Origin: Enterovibrio nigricans DSM 22720
GTDB taxonomy: Bacteria > Pseudomonadota > Gammaproteobacteria > Enterobacterales > Vibrionaceae
Direction: 5' to 3'
Assembly (NCBI RefSeq): GCF_900167155.1
Contig: NZ_FUXU01000005.1
Span: 62,001-126,000, forward strand
Length of the DNA: 64,000 nucleotides
The translations under genes were made by a program, and so were the position numbers. Below the pieces are notes generated by a model. It had not been told where the DNA came from and did no database searches. It worked only from the letters and a program-made list of their open reading frames with translations. This document shows positions 49,576-57,555 of the stretch, piece after piece (position 1 is the first letter of the stretch; each line of letters opens with the position of its first letter).

Positions 49576-49986
49576 ATGCGTATGTCGTGGCTGGTCTTGT
49601 TTATGGGTTCCTTGTCATCATTTGCAGCAATAGGTGTGGAAAAATCGACACTGTTAGAGTGCTACAAAACGAATGAAACACATGTAGAAGTCACTGCTTG
49701 CCTCGATAACCACTTGAGCGTTGCGGAAAGCTCACTGCAAGATACTCAGTCTAAACTCAGTGATCGCATGTCTGAACTGGATAACATTTCTTCCCATGGG
49801 CATGCGGCGGTATCTGCCAATCAGGCATTTGAGGAGTTTAGCGTTTGGCGAGACAAACAGTGCAAACTGGTTGAAGCAACGTTTGCTTCTGGCTCCGGCA
49901 GTGGACAGGCTTATCTTAATTGCATGATAGATGTGACGAATGAGCAAATCTCTCGATTAAACCACTTAATGGGTAACAAGGAATAG
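49576..49986 (+). CDS. LprI-like (DUF1311) exported protein
   Basis: A 136-residue protein with an N-terminal signal peptide (about 1-18, ending near SFAAIG) and the cysteine pattern of the DUF1311/LprI N-terminal family: ECYKTNETHVEVTACLDNHL, then VWRDKQCKL and YLNCMIDVTNEQISRL. Some relatives inhibit lysozyme, so a periplasmic protective role is possible but untested here. It lies between ybaK and the LysE gene, three and five bases apart, suggesting one transcript. Confidence 0.8.
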   Translation: MRMSWLVLFMGSLSSFAAIGVEKSTLLECYKTNETHVEVTACLDNHLSVAESSLQDTQSKLSDRMSELDNISSHGHAAVSANQAFEEFSVWRDKQCKLVEATFASGSGSGQAYLNCMIDVTNEQISRLNHLMGNKE

Positions 49987-49991
49987 TTGAA

Positions 49992-50606
49992 GTGAGTGTG
50001 TCTGTTTGGCTTAGTTTAGTGTTGGTCTGTATGCTAGGCGCGATGTCACCCGGCCCGAGCCTTGTCGTAATGGTTAGACATAGCTTGGCAGGTGGTCGTT
50101 TGCACGGAATTGCTGCCGCTTGGGCACATGCACTTGGTGTGGGTTTGTATGCGGTATTGACGTTGTTGGGTCTTGCGGTTGTTCTTCAACAATCTCCCAT
50201 CGTGTTTAAAGTGATCGCTTATGCAGGCGCAGCCTATTTAGCTTGGCTGGGTATTAAGTCTATTCGTGCCAACGGCGGAGTCGCCGCCAAGTTGGAGAAA
50301 GGGGAGAAAACATCGCTATTAGAAGCCGCGAGAGATGGCGCGATGATCTCCGTTCTCAATCCTAAATTGGCGCTTTTTTTCCTCGCGCTATTCAGCCAGT
50401 TTGTGGCTGTTGGCACAGACATTACTAGCCGCTCCATCATTGTGCTTACGCCCATTGTTATAGATGGTTTGTGGTACACGGTAGTCGCATTGGTCTTGTC
50501 GTCCAGCCGGATGTTGGAGAAGCTGAAACAACGTGCGGTCTTGATTGATAGGTTGTGCGGGGTCGTATTGATTGGGTTGGCTGCGCGTGTTGTGGTTGCG
50601 CTGTAA
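49992..50606 (+). CDS. LysE/RhtB-family amino-acid exporter
   Basis: A 204-residue inner-membrane exporter with about six helices. The family signature MSPGPSLVVMVRHSLAGGRLHGIAAAWAH opens the protein and LNPKLALFFLALFSQFV marks the fourth helix region. Substrate unknown; relatives export lysine, threonine or homoserine lactones. Starts at GTG 49992 or the GTG two codons later. It ends a small run from ybaK. Confidence 0.88.
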   Translation: MSVSVWLSLVLVCMLGAMSPGPSLVVMVRHSLAGGRLHGIAAAWAHALGVGLYAVLTLLGLAVVLQQSPIVFKVIAYAGAAYLAWLGIKSIRANGGVAAKLEKGEKTSLLEAARDGAMISVLNPKLALFFLALFSQFVAVGTDITSRSIIVLTPIVIDGLWYTVVALVLSSSRMLEKLKQRAVLIDRLCGVVLIGLAARVVVAL

Positions 50607-50624
50607 CCGAATACCGTAGAAAGT

Positions 50625-50654
50625 AAAAAGGCACTTATTACTAAGTGCCTTTTT
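50625..50654. terminator. Bidirectional terminator LysE gene / smrA
   Basis: AAAAAGGCACTTA-TTAC-TAAGTGCCTTTTT is a perfect 13-pair hairpin between convergent genes. Confidence 0.93.
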
Positions 50655-50658
50655 GTTA

Positions 50659-51243
50659 TCAACCTTTTCGAGCAAGGTGTCGCTCGCGTGTTTCGAGCTT
50701 TTTCTCTTGGCTTTTCTTCAAAAGCGCATACACAGCACCCGTTCCTCCTTGGTGCCTTTGCGCGGAGTGGAAACACTGTACATCGGTAATTTGTTCCAAC
50801 CATTGGCAGACGAAACTTTTCATCATGGCTTGAGGGTTAGAACGCTCGCCCTTACCGTGCACAATCACCACGGTGCGAATGTCCATTTTTTGGCATTGTT
50901 TTAAAAACTTCAGTATCTCTTCACGTGCATCTTTCAACGTAAACTTATGCAAGTCTATACGCGCATGCGCCTCATATTTACCGAGTCTAAGTTTTCGGAA
51001 TACACCGTCTTGGACTCCTGGACGTTTAAACGCCACGATGTCATCAGGCTTGAGCATTTTTGCGTAATCAAGTGAGAGGTGCTCTGGGTTTCCATCAGAG
51101 AGTGTTTGCGCGGCTTGCTGACGAGCAAGTTGCGCTTCTGTGGGTTTGTGAGGCAATGCCGATGGTTCAACCGTATCGTGCTTGATAGGTGCAACGTCGG
51201 ACATCATTTCCCGAAATAAATCGAACTCATTGTTACCGTTCAT
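50659..51243 (-). CDS. smrA: Smr-domain DNA endonuclease SmrA
   Basis: A 194-residue protein with a charged N-terminal part and a C-terminal Smr domain: RIDLHKFTLKDAREEI near residue 94 and VVIVHGKGER near 124, the HGKG loop typical of the family, then GGTGAVYALLKK. It resembles E. coli YdaL/SmrA, which has nicking activity in vitro. The cellular role is uncertain. It converges with the LysE gene. Confidence 0.9.
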   Translation of the reverse strand: MNGNNEFDLFREMMSDVAPIKHDTVEPSALPHKPTEAQLARQQAAQTLSDGNPEHLSLDYAKMLKPDDIVAFKRPGVQDGVFRKLRLGKYEAHARIDLHKFTLKDAREEILKFLKQCQKMDIRTVVIVHGKGERSNPQAMMKSFVCQWLEQITDVQCFHSAQRHQGGTGAVYALLKKSQEKKLETRERHLARKG

Positions 51244-51344
51244 GGTCTTTGCGGGTTAGTGAAGCATCGCCAAAGTATATACCGAAACCTTGCCAAGGTG
51301 CAGAGAGAGATTGAAAGTGAATATGTAGAGAGATCGTCAGTGTG

Positions 51345-51373
51345 AAAAAAACCAGCAAGAATGCCTTGCTGGT
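51345..51373 (-). terminator. Terminator of the DUF3149 gene
   Basis: On the minus strand ACCAGCAAG-GCATT-CTTGCTGGT is followed by seven T, 28 bases after the stop. Confidence 0.9.
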
Positions 51374-51400
51374 GTAAGCAAATGGAGAGAAAGGAAACTG

Positions 51401-51550
51401 TTACAGTGATTCGTCAGTTTCAGACGATGTCATTGCTTTGTAAACAAAGAAGCCACCCATAAAGCTGATCATGCCAAGGGCAACAAAAATCACGATCATT
51501 GAGGAGAGGCCAATTGCGTTGCCGAATAGTAGGTCTAACCAAAAGTCCAT
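51401..51550 (-). CDS. DUF3149 small membrane protein
   Basis: A 49-residue protein with one or two hydrophobic segments: MDFWLDLLFGNAIGLSSMIV, then GMISFMGGFFVYKAM and an acidic tail. The WLDLLFGNAIGL start matches the DUF3149 family of Vibrio-type small membrane proteins, whose function is unknown. The ATG at 51550 has GGAAG eight bases upstream; the frame stays open to 51610 without support. It has its own terminator and is divergent from tRNA-Pro. Confidence 0.85.
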   Translation of the reverse strand: MDFWLDLLFGNAIGLSSMIVIFVALGMISFMGGFFVYKAMTSSETDESL

Positions 51551-51742
51551 GCTTGTGCTTCCTTTGTCTGTAAACGTTACGGATAGGTTGCCAATTGGTG
51601 AATCTTTCATCGATGATCCAGATCAATGGAATGTAGGTTAGTAGCACGTCACTTGTTAGCGTGGGTGGGCGGTCGCAATTTGCCCATACTGATGATCCTT
51701 TGAGCGAACAGTGTCTGTAAGGCAAAAAACGTGAGAAAACAC

Positions 51743-51770
51743 TTGAGTCTGCGCCAAGGATGAGTATTAT
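51743..51770 (+). promoter_or_regulatory. Promoter of tRNA-Pro
   Basis: TTGAGT, a 16-base spacer and TATTAT lie 38 bases ahead of the mature tRNA 5' end. Confidence 0.6.
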
Positions 51771-51808
51771 TAGCGACCTCTGAGGCGCACAGCGTTTTTC
51801 AGAACAGT

Positions 51809-51885
<77 letters not shown>

Positions 51886-51892
51886 CCATTAG

Positions 51893-51929
51893 AAAGCCTG
51901 CTCAATGAGCAGGCTTTCGTCGTTTTGGA
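51893..51929 (+). terminator. Terminator hairpin in repeat copy A
   Basis: AAAGCCTGCTCA and TGAGCAGGCTTT pair across one central base, followed by CGTCGTTTT. A second copy with one changed base lies at 52024-52060. Confidence 0.65.
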
Positions 51930-52023
51930 ATAGGGAAAAGTGATTGTCGGTCATGCGTGCCGCATGATGGGTCGGGTGCGGAACGCCGCCCGGATCGAAT
52001 CCCTCTTCACCGACCACCATTAG

Positions 52024-52060
52024 AAAGCCTGCTCAGTGAGCAGGCTTTCGTCGTTTTGGA
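52024..52060 (+). terminator. Terminator hairpin in repeat copy B
   Basis: The same stem as at 51893 with G instead of A in the centre, one repeat period downstream. Confidence 0.6.
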
Positions 52061-52155
52061 ATAGGGAAAAGTGATTGTCGGTCATGCATATCGCATGATG
52101 GGTTGGGTGCGGAACGCCGGACCAGTTCGAATCCCTCTTCATCGACCACTATTAG

Positions 52156-52183
52156 AAGCTTCGCAGAAATGCGGGGCTTTTTC
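52156..52183 (+). terminator. Final terminator of the tRNA-Pro unit
   Basis: AAGCTTCGCA-GAAA-TGCGGGGCTT forms ten pairs (two G-U) with five T after the stem. Confidence 0.75.
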
Positions 52184-52289
52184 GTATGTATAGAACACCC
52201 GCGAAACGTAAACGTGCTTTTTGAAAAGACAAAGAGTGCGTTAGAATGGGGGATTCTAGGACAGCCCGAAAAATGGCAAAGGATTTTAG

Positions 52290-52370
52290 ATGAAAAAATC
52301 TATTTACATTTGGTTTATTCTGCTTTTTGTCATGTCTATGATCGTGACGAAAGTGATTGTGAGTGGTTAA
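52290..52370 (+). CDS. Possible 26-residue membrane peptide
   Basis: A very small frame starting MKKSIYIWFILLF and ending in VIVSG. Two lysines are followed by about 20 hydrophobic residues, the pattern of a single-span membrane peptide. AAAGGA stands six bases before the ATG, and TTGAAA/TAGAAT boxes (15-base spacing, short) lie at 52221-52247. The stop codon falls in the loop of the hairpin GTGAGTGGT-TAAA-ACCACTCAC (52359-52380). I recognise no family. It converges with the TraB gene. Confidence 0.5.
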   Translation: MKKSIYIWFILLFVMSMIVTKVIVSG

Positions 52371-52380
52371 AACCACTCAC
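52359..52380. terminator. Nine-pair hairpin between convergent genes
   Basis: GTGAGTGGT-TAAA-ACCACTCAC is perfect, but neither strand has a good T run after it, so it is a weak or Rho-assisted terminator. Confidence 0.4.
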
Positions 52381-52388
52381 CATTTCTA

Positions 52389-53258
52389 CTATTTGGGTAG
52401 TGTGTTAACACATTCTACAGAATGTCCTTTATTTAACGCTCTGACCTCAAAGCCCTTATTTTTAAGCATATCCAATAAGCCTTCTTGGCCATAAAGATGT
52501 AACGCACCTACCACAATGGTATATGTCCCATTGCCGAACTTACGTGTATCGCTCAGTGTTTCTGTCCAATGTCGATTCCTGTCGGTTATGATGACTTCTT
52601 CAAGTTCGCCAGAATCCTCCATCATGTCTTCAACGATATCTGTTAAAGCCTGACTATCGCCCGCTGCCCATGCATCTATCATGCAGGGTAATACTGTTTG
52701 AGCCTCTTCCCAATGGTTTAGGGTATCCAACAACAAAGGAAGGCCGTCATCTTTCATTGAGGTGATGAAGTTCAGTTGTTGTTGCATGGTCTCCAGAGCA
52801 ATGATGGGAATATTCTTTTCTTGTGCCAGTGTTAAAAAGTGAACATCAATGCCGAGTTGTGGTTGCAATCCCATCTGCGAAGTCTGCGCTTGTTGAATAG
52901 CCATCGCAGCCTGCCAAGGCGGCATGTTTTGCAATGCGAGCGACGGCAAATGTACATCTTTGGCGATGTCATTGAGTGTGTGCTGTTCTGTTGCATTTAA
53001 GAAGGTTTGTGAGGCTTGGCCTGTCGGGATACTTATGTTGGTGTCGGAAAAGAGGTCGGCTTCAACAATCAGGCCTTTACTGCGCTGAAAATGGTGGATG
53101 ATTTCGTCTGGAAGGGGATAAAAGCTGGGTTTACCCATGTGCACCGATCCCATGAGTGCAAAAGAAAGGTCACCCTTTTTCGCTAGCCAAACAGTCGGCT
53201 CAGCCGCAACATTGGAAAAGAAAAGCAGCGAAAGCAGCGGAACGAGCCGTTTAATCAT
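52389..53258 (-). CDS. TraB/GumN-family exported protein
   Basis: A 289-residue protein with a signal peptide (about 1-19, ending VAAEP) and the TraB/GumN fold: FALMGSVHMGKPSFYPLPDEI near residue 33 with its histidine, EADLFSD, and the closing IVVGALHLYGQEGLLDMLKNKGF. Relatives include Tiki metalloproteases, so a periplasmic hydrolase is possible but not shown. Its ribosome site GGAGG lies four bases before the ATG inside a hairpin (53259-53297). It follows the copper operon on the same strand by 55 bases. Confidence 0.85.
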   Translation of the reverse strand: MIKRLVPLLSLLFFSNVAAEPTVWLAKKGDLSFALMGSVHMGKPSFYPLPDEIIHHFQRSKGLIVEADLFSDTNISIPTGQASQTFLNATEQHTLNDIAKDVHLPSLALQNMPPWQAAMAIQQAQTSQMGLQPQLGIDVHFLTLAQEKNIPIIALETMQQQLNFITSMKDDGLPLLLDTLNHWEEAQTVLPCMIDAWAAGDSQALTDIVEDMMEDSGELEEVIITDRNRHWTETLSDTRKFGNGTYTIVVGALHLYGQEGLLDMLKNKGFEVRALNKGHSVECVNTLPK

Positions 53259-53297
53259 AAAACCTCCATACCAGTTGACACCAGTATGGAGGTTTTT
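53257..53297 (-). promoter_or_regulatory. Hairpin that buries the ribosome site of the TraB-family gene
   Basis: On the minus strand AAAACCTCCATAC (53296-53284) pairs with GTATGGAGGTTTT (53271-53259) around a 12-base loop. The 3' arm contains the Shine-Dalgarno GGAGG and ends directly at the ATG at 53258. The 5' arm carries its exact complement CCTCC. The same stem with its TTTT could also act as a terminator of the copper operon. Confidence 0.75.
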
Positions 53298-53313
53298 GAT
53301 AAATCTGTCTTTC

Positions 53314-53748
53314 TTAGTTATGGGTGTTATATACCACCGTCATCCCGCTTTTAGAAAAGCCGATAACATCATAACGGTCTTTTTTATCGCCATACTCCAT
53401 GCCCGGCGAGCCTACAGGCATGCCAGGTACAGCAAGACCTGCAAGTTTTGGTTTTTGTTCTAAGAAGCTCTTCACATCGCTGGCTGGGATGTGACCTTCA
53501 AATACGTAGCCATCAATGACGGTGGTGTGGCACGACGCCAGTTGAGGTTTAATGCCCAATTTCATCTTGATTGGGTTCATGTTGACATGGTCCTCAGACG
53601 TCATTTCAAAGCCATTGTCTTCCATGTGTTTCACCCACTCTTTACAGCAACCGCAGTAAGGGGATTTATAAGTGATACCGGTTGCTGCCATTGTGCTTGC
53701 TGAAAGCATTGCCAGCGAAAATGCGGCCAATTTAGGCAATTTTTTCAT
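53314..53748 (-). CDS. DUF411 copper-associated periplasmic protein
   Basis: A 144-residue DUF411 protein. The signal peptide ends near TMAATG (about residue 21); the mature protein begins ITYKSPYCGCCKEWVKHMEDNGF, a thioredoxin-like start with a CGCC metal or redox motif, and continues with LASCHTTVIDGYVFEGHIPA. Such proteins accompany copper-resistance genes and probably bind Cu(I). GAGGAG stands five bases before the ATG at 53748. It is the last gene of the copA operon. Confidence 0.9.
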   Translation of the reverse strand: MKKLPKLAAFSLAMLSASTMAATGITYKSPYCGCCKEWVKHMEDNGFEMTSEDHVNMNPIKMKLGIKPQLASCHTTVIDGYVFEGHIPASDVKSFLEQKPKLAGLAVPGMPVGSPGMEYGDKKDRYDVIGFSKSGMTVVYNTHN

Positions 53749-53758
53749 CGTTGTCTCC

Positions 53759-54073
53759 TCAACGCTTTGATATTTTATTGCAGCAGTGGGGCACGTGTTG
53801 TGCGCCATCTGCTAAGTTCCTATCGCCATAGTGATAAAGGCTGCGCCTCAGCCTTTGCCACAGCGATTGAGAGTAGGGAATATTTACCCGACTCTCTATG
53901 CGTTCGAGAGTTATGTCTCGCACATCATAGGTCACTACCATGCAATGTTTGCGGGCAGTGACTGACTGAATACCGGCTATCGAAGCAATTTGTTCCTGTA
54001 CTTCTTGAGATAACACGTCATTCAGCCGCAGTTTCCGTTCAACGCTGTATGCATTGCTTTTGTCGTTATTCAT
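53759..54073 (-). CDS. Small copper-operon protein, HMA-like fold without CxxC
   Basis: A 104-residue protein starting [21 protein letters not shown]. The middle, IASIAGIQSVTARKHCMVVTYDVRDITLERIES, reads like an HMA ferredoxin-like fold but lacks the metal-binding CxxC; the C terminus carries HVPHCCNKISKR. I do not know a proven function. The ATG at 54073 overlaps the stop of the tiny gene before it by ATGA; the frame continues upstream to 54199 only as a shadow of its neighbours. DUF411 follows by ten bases. Confidence 0.8.
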   Translation of the reverse strand: MNNDKSNAYSVERKLRLNDVLSQEVQEQIASIAGIQSVTARKHCMVVTYDVRDITLERIESRVNIPYSQSLWQRLRRSLYHYGDRNLADGAQHVPHCCNKISKR

Positions 54074-54159
54074 TTGGTGTTTGTCTTTTCTGCAAACCAG
54101 AACCACCAGATGATAAGTCCGATCAATCCAAGCCCTAGAAGATTCACGATCATGATCAT
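54070..54159 (-). CDS. 29-residue membrane peptide of the copper operon
   Basis: A tiny frame starting [16 protein letters not shown] and continuing [13 protein letters not shown]: one hydrophobic helix, a Trp-rich interface and a charged tail. Its ATG overlaps the copA stop (ATGA) and its stop overlaps the next start in the same way; AGAGGAA precedes the ATG. This double overlap is strong evidence of translation. The motif [18 protein letters not shown] recalls the membrane anchor of small cupredoxin-type proteins, but no cupredoxin domain follows. Function unknown. Confidence 0.75.
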   Translation of the reverse strand: MIMIVNLLGLGLIGLIIWWFWFAEKTNTK

Positions 54160-56903
54160 TTCCTCTTACTTGGGTTAAACCAGCGCAGACGATTGGCATT
54201 GCTCACGACCGTTATCGAGGACAATGCCATCGCTGCTCCCGCGACAACAGGGCTTAGCAAGGATCCGGTGAGGGGATATAGCACACCTGCTGCGATTGGA
54301 ATACCCAGAGAATTGTAAATAAATGCGCCAAACAAATTTTCCTTCATGTTGCGAAGGGTCGCTTTGGACAGGAGCAGGCCATCTGTGGCTGCGTCGATTG
54401 AGTGACGCATCAAGGTCATTTGGGCACTTTCTATCGCCACATCACTGCCGCTACCAATCGCAATACCCACTTCCGCTTTGGCAAGTGCGGGTGCATCGTT
54501 GATGCCATCTCCGATCATGGCGACTTTTTTTCCTTCAGCTTGAAGCTTGGTGACGACGTCTGCTTTACCATCGGGCAATACACCCGCGATGATGTTGGTG
54601 ATCCCTGCCTGTGCGGCGATTGCTTTTGCCGTATCTGGGTGATCACCTGTAAGCATCACTACGTCAAAACCAAGACGTTGTAGTCGGGCTACTGCCGTGG
54701 CTGAGTCATGGCGAAGTGGATCACTGATCCCGATCATGCCCAGTAAGTGAGAGGCATTAGCGAGATAAACTGCAGTTTCACCACGAGTAGAGAGCTCAGA
54801 GGCGGTCGATTCTGAACCAGAAACGTCGATACCTTCTTCTTGCATCAGACGCGTATTTCCTAAGAAATACGTTGAGCCTCCAATGTCAGCTTTAAGGCCT
54901 TTGCCCGGAATCCCTTCGAAACTGCCAATGTCAGACAAAGTAAATGATTTTGCCTCTGCGGCATCGAGTACCGCCTTTGCTAACGGATGCTCAGAGCCTT
55001 GTTCAAGACTTGCGGCCAGTTGAAGAATCACATCTTCGTCTGTTTTAAGAGCGACAATTGAGGTTACCTGAGGCTTACCCTCTGTCAGTGTGCCTGTTTT
55101 GTCCAATACGACCGTATCAACCTTTGCTGCATGTTGAAGAGATTCTGCATCGCGGATTAATACTCCGAGCTCCGCTGCTCTCCCCACTCCTGTGGTAACA
55201 GACATCGGTGTTGCTAACCCCAAGGCACACGGGCAAGCAATAATCAGTACGGTTGTTGCTGTGACCAACATAAAACTCAGTTTTGGGTCGGGGCCAAAGT
55301 TGTACCAACCTAATGCCGTGAGTATGGCGATGATCATAACCGTGGGCACAAAGATGGAGGACACGGTATCTGCCATGCGCGCCAGTGCAGGTTTGCTGTT
55401 TTGTGCCTGTCTTACGAGGTTGATGATACGGGATAACATGGTATCGCTACCGATCCCTGTCGCTTTAAAGATTAGGCTACCGTTTTGGTTAACGGTCCCT
55501 GCATGAAGCACCTCACCCGCTGTTTTTCGCACCGCCAGAGGCTCACCGGTCAGCATGGATTCATCGACAAAGCTCTCTCCGCTTTCGACGACACCATCGA
55601 CTGGGATTTTTGCACCCGGTTTGACACGAAGCAGCATGCCTGATTTAACTTCAGCTAAAGAGATTTCACGCTCTTTGCCGTTCTCGATGATCAATGCCGT
55701 TTGAGGTTGCAGGTCGAGAAGTCTATCCAGTGCTTTAGATGTCGACGCTCTCGCTTTGGCTTCAAGTGCGTGCCCTAGCGTAACAAGGCCGATTATCATG
55801 GCTGACGCTTCAAAATATACATGTCTTGCTTGCTCTGGGAAAAGAGCAGGCATGATGACGACGGCAGCAGAATAAAGCCAAGCGGCGCCCGTACCCAATG
55901 CCACCAAGGTATCCATCGTCGCTCTGTGGTGAAGGGCGGCTTTGTAGGCGTTGACGTAAAAATGTTTACCCGAGGTACAAAGCAGAGCCAGCGTAACCAG
56001 AGCAATAATGCCCCAACCTATTTGGCTGGTCGTGCTTTCAATGGTCATTGAACCACCCAGCAACCCCCAAGCCATCAGCGGCGCACCCAAACCGAGAGCC
56101 AGCCAAGTATTGCGTTTGTGCTCATTAAATTGCTCTGCGTGCATTACCGCCTGACGCTCGCGGCGTGTCGCTTCATCTTCGCTCACTTCCGCACCGTAAC
56201 CCGCTTGTTCAACAGCATGGATAAGCGTCGCGACGTTAGCGTCACCAATAATGGAAGCGGTTCTTTCTGCGAAGTTCACGTTAACTGTTTCAACACCCGC
56301 TACGCCTTTCAACGCTTTTTCAACCGAAGATACGCAACTTGCGCAAGTCATGCCTGAAAGAATTAATTGTAGGGAAGGGGTGTTCTCTGATGCAGTCGTC
56401 GCGTCAGGTGGAGAGTCCGCATCAGTAACAGAGGCGGGTTCATCGGTTTGCTCTACAGACGCTTCAGTGATTTGGGATCCGTCAGGGACTTGATAGCCTG
56501 TTGCTTCGACGATGTTGACTATCTGAGCGTGATTCAATAGACCAGTAATGGTGGCGTCTGTTTTGGTTACCTCGACGTGGAATACATCGGGTGATTGTTC
56601 AAAAGCCGCTGTTAGTTTGGCAACACAGCGGCCACAGCTTAAACCCGTCAGAGGCACGGTAGTGGTAGAGCCGACTTGATAGCCTAATTTGTTAACGGCT
56701 TCAATGATGGCATCTATAGGCGCATCGGCGTTCACGGTCAATGACGTCGGTGTCGCATCGACTAACGTTATGCCTGATAAAGGTGTTACTGCGGCAATCA
56801 CTTTTCGCGCGCAGCCCATGCAGTTTAGCCCCTGCAACGGCAACGTTCGACGAGTTGTTTCTGCTGTCGTCGTCGGTGATGTCGATACGTCTTGATGTGC
56901 CAT
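54156..56903 (-). CDS. copA: Cu(I)-exporting P1B-type ATPase CopA
   Basis: A 915-residue copper pump of the inner membrane. Three N-terminal HMA domains carry GLNCMGC, GLSCGRC and GMTCASC; E. coli CopA has two. The membrane CPC motif is in [13 protein letters not shown], the phosphorylation site is DKTGT, followed by HP in GSEHPLAKA and the hinge [10 protein letters not shown]. The ATG at 56903 has AAGG at a proper distance; another ATG lies two codons earlier. The gene is transcribed from the CueR-type promoter at 56967-56997 and heads an operon of four genes. Confidence 0.96.
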   Translation of the reverse strand: MAHQDVSTSPTTTAETTRRTLPLQGLNCMGCARKVIAAVTPLSGITLVDATPTSLTVNADAPIDAIIEAVNKLGYQVGSTTTVPLTGLSCGRCVAKLTAAFEQSPDVFHVEVTKTDATITGLLNHAQIVNIVEATGYQVPDGSQITEASVEQTDEPASVTDADSPPDATTASENTPSLQLILSGMTCASCVSSVEKALKGVAGVETVNVNFAERTASIIGDANVATLIHAVEQAGYGAEVSEDEATRRERQAVMHAEQFNEHKRNTWLALGLGAPLMAWGLLGGSMTIESTTSQIGWGIIALVTLALLCTSGKHFYVNAYKAALHHRATMDTLVALGTGAAWLYSAAVVIMPALFPEQARHVYFEASAMIIGLVTLGHALEAKARASTSKALDRLLDLQPQTALIIENGKEREISLAEVKSGMLLRVKPGAKIPVDGVVESGESFVDESMLTGEPLAVRKTAGEVLHAGTVNQNGSLIFKATGIGSDTMLSRIINLVRQAQNSKPALARMADTVSSIFVPTVMIIAILTALGWYNFGPDPKLSFMLVTATTVLIIACPCALGLATPMSVTTGVGRAAELGVLIRDAESLQHAAKVDTVVLDKTGTLTEGKPQVTSIVALKTDEDVILQLAASLEQGSEHPLAKAVLDAAEAKSFTLSDIGSFEGIPGKGLKADIGGSTYFLGNTRLMQEEGIDVSGSESTASELSTRGETAVYLANASHLLGMIGISDPLRHDSATAVARLQRLGFDVVMLTGDHPDTAKAIAAQAGITNIIAGVLPDGKADVVTKLQAEGKKVAMIGDGINDAPALAKAEVGIAIGSGSDVAIESAQMTLMRHSIDAATDGLLLSKATLRNMKENLFGAFIYNSLGIPIAAGVLYPLTGSLLSPVVAGAAMALSSITVVSNANRLRWFNPSKRK

Positions 56904-56966
56904 AACCATTACCTTATGCCTGATTTGCAACTTGCGTTCAGACAAGACTATTGTTCATAATGCCGA

Positions 56967-56997
56967 AGCATAAACCTTCCACCAACTGTAAGGTCAA
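56967..56997 (-). promoter_or_regulatory. CueR-controlled copA promoter
   Basis: The minus strand reads TTGACC, a 19-base spacer and TATGCT. The long spacer is the mark of MerR-family promoters. Inside it lies the dyad ACCTT...AAGGT (56974-56994), almost the same as the E. coli copA operator. CueR would untwist it when bound to Cu(I). Confidence 0.92.
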
Positions 56998-57022
56998 GGG
57001 TCGACTTTGACAGGAGTGAATA

Positions 57023-57418
57023 ATGAAAATAAATGAAGTAGCGCGCCTGACGGGTCTTACAACTAAAACAATTCGCTTTTACGAGCAGAAAGGCGTGATC
57101 AGTGAGCCACACCGTACTGACAACGGCTACCGTGATTACGGTGATCGTCATGTCAGTGAGCTACAAATGATCAAACGTTCACGATTAGTGGGCTTCAGCT
57201 TGGACGAATGCCAGGCCTTGTTGGAGATGTCGCGCGATCCTAACCGACGCAGTGCAGACGTGAAGCAAAAAGCGTTAGAGAAAATCACCGAGATCGACGA
57301 GAAGATCAAAGAACTACAGGCCACGAAAACATCATTGAAAACGCTGGCAAGCTCCTGCCCAGGTAATGATAGTGCATGCTGCCCAATCATTGAGGCGCTT
57401 TCTAAAGGCGAAGAATAA
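57023..57418 (+). CDS. cueR: Copper-responsive MerR-family activator CueR
   Basis: A 131-residue regulator: winged helix at 1-70 (MKINEVARLTGLTTKTIRFYEQKG), dimer helix, and metal loop with Cys112 and Cys120 in CPGNDSACCP, plus Ser77, the set typical of sensors for monovalent Cu, Ag or Au. AGGAG stands before the ATG. It is divergent from copA, whose operator lies in the shared 119-base gap. Confidence 0.96.
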   Translation: MKINEVARLTGLTTKTIRFYEQKGVISEPHRTDNGYRDYGDRHVSELQMIKRSRLVGFSLDECQALLEMSRDPNRRSADVKQKALEKITEIDEKIKELQATKTSLKTLASSCPGNDSACCPIIEALSKGEE

Positions 57419-57555
57419 TGGGGCGTAACCCTGCAAAAATGGCAGCACAACTTTGAAGTCAATCTAATAAGTTCAAAAGGAAACTTTTGCCTATTAATCA
57501 TTTAGTCAAAGGCATGAGAGCATTCAGTCACGAACGTTAGAGACTGGATACGGCG

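Noticed and set aside
52103-52408. A 101-codon open frame across the tRNA-Pro repeats
   Set aside because: It starts inside repeat copy B, runs through the tRNA remnant and terminator, has no ribosome site and conflicts with the better-supported 26-codon frame.
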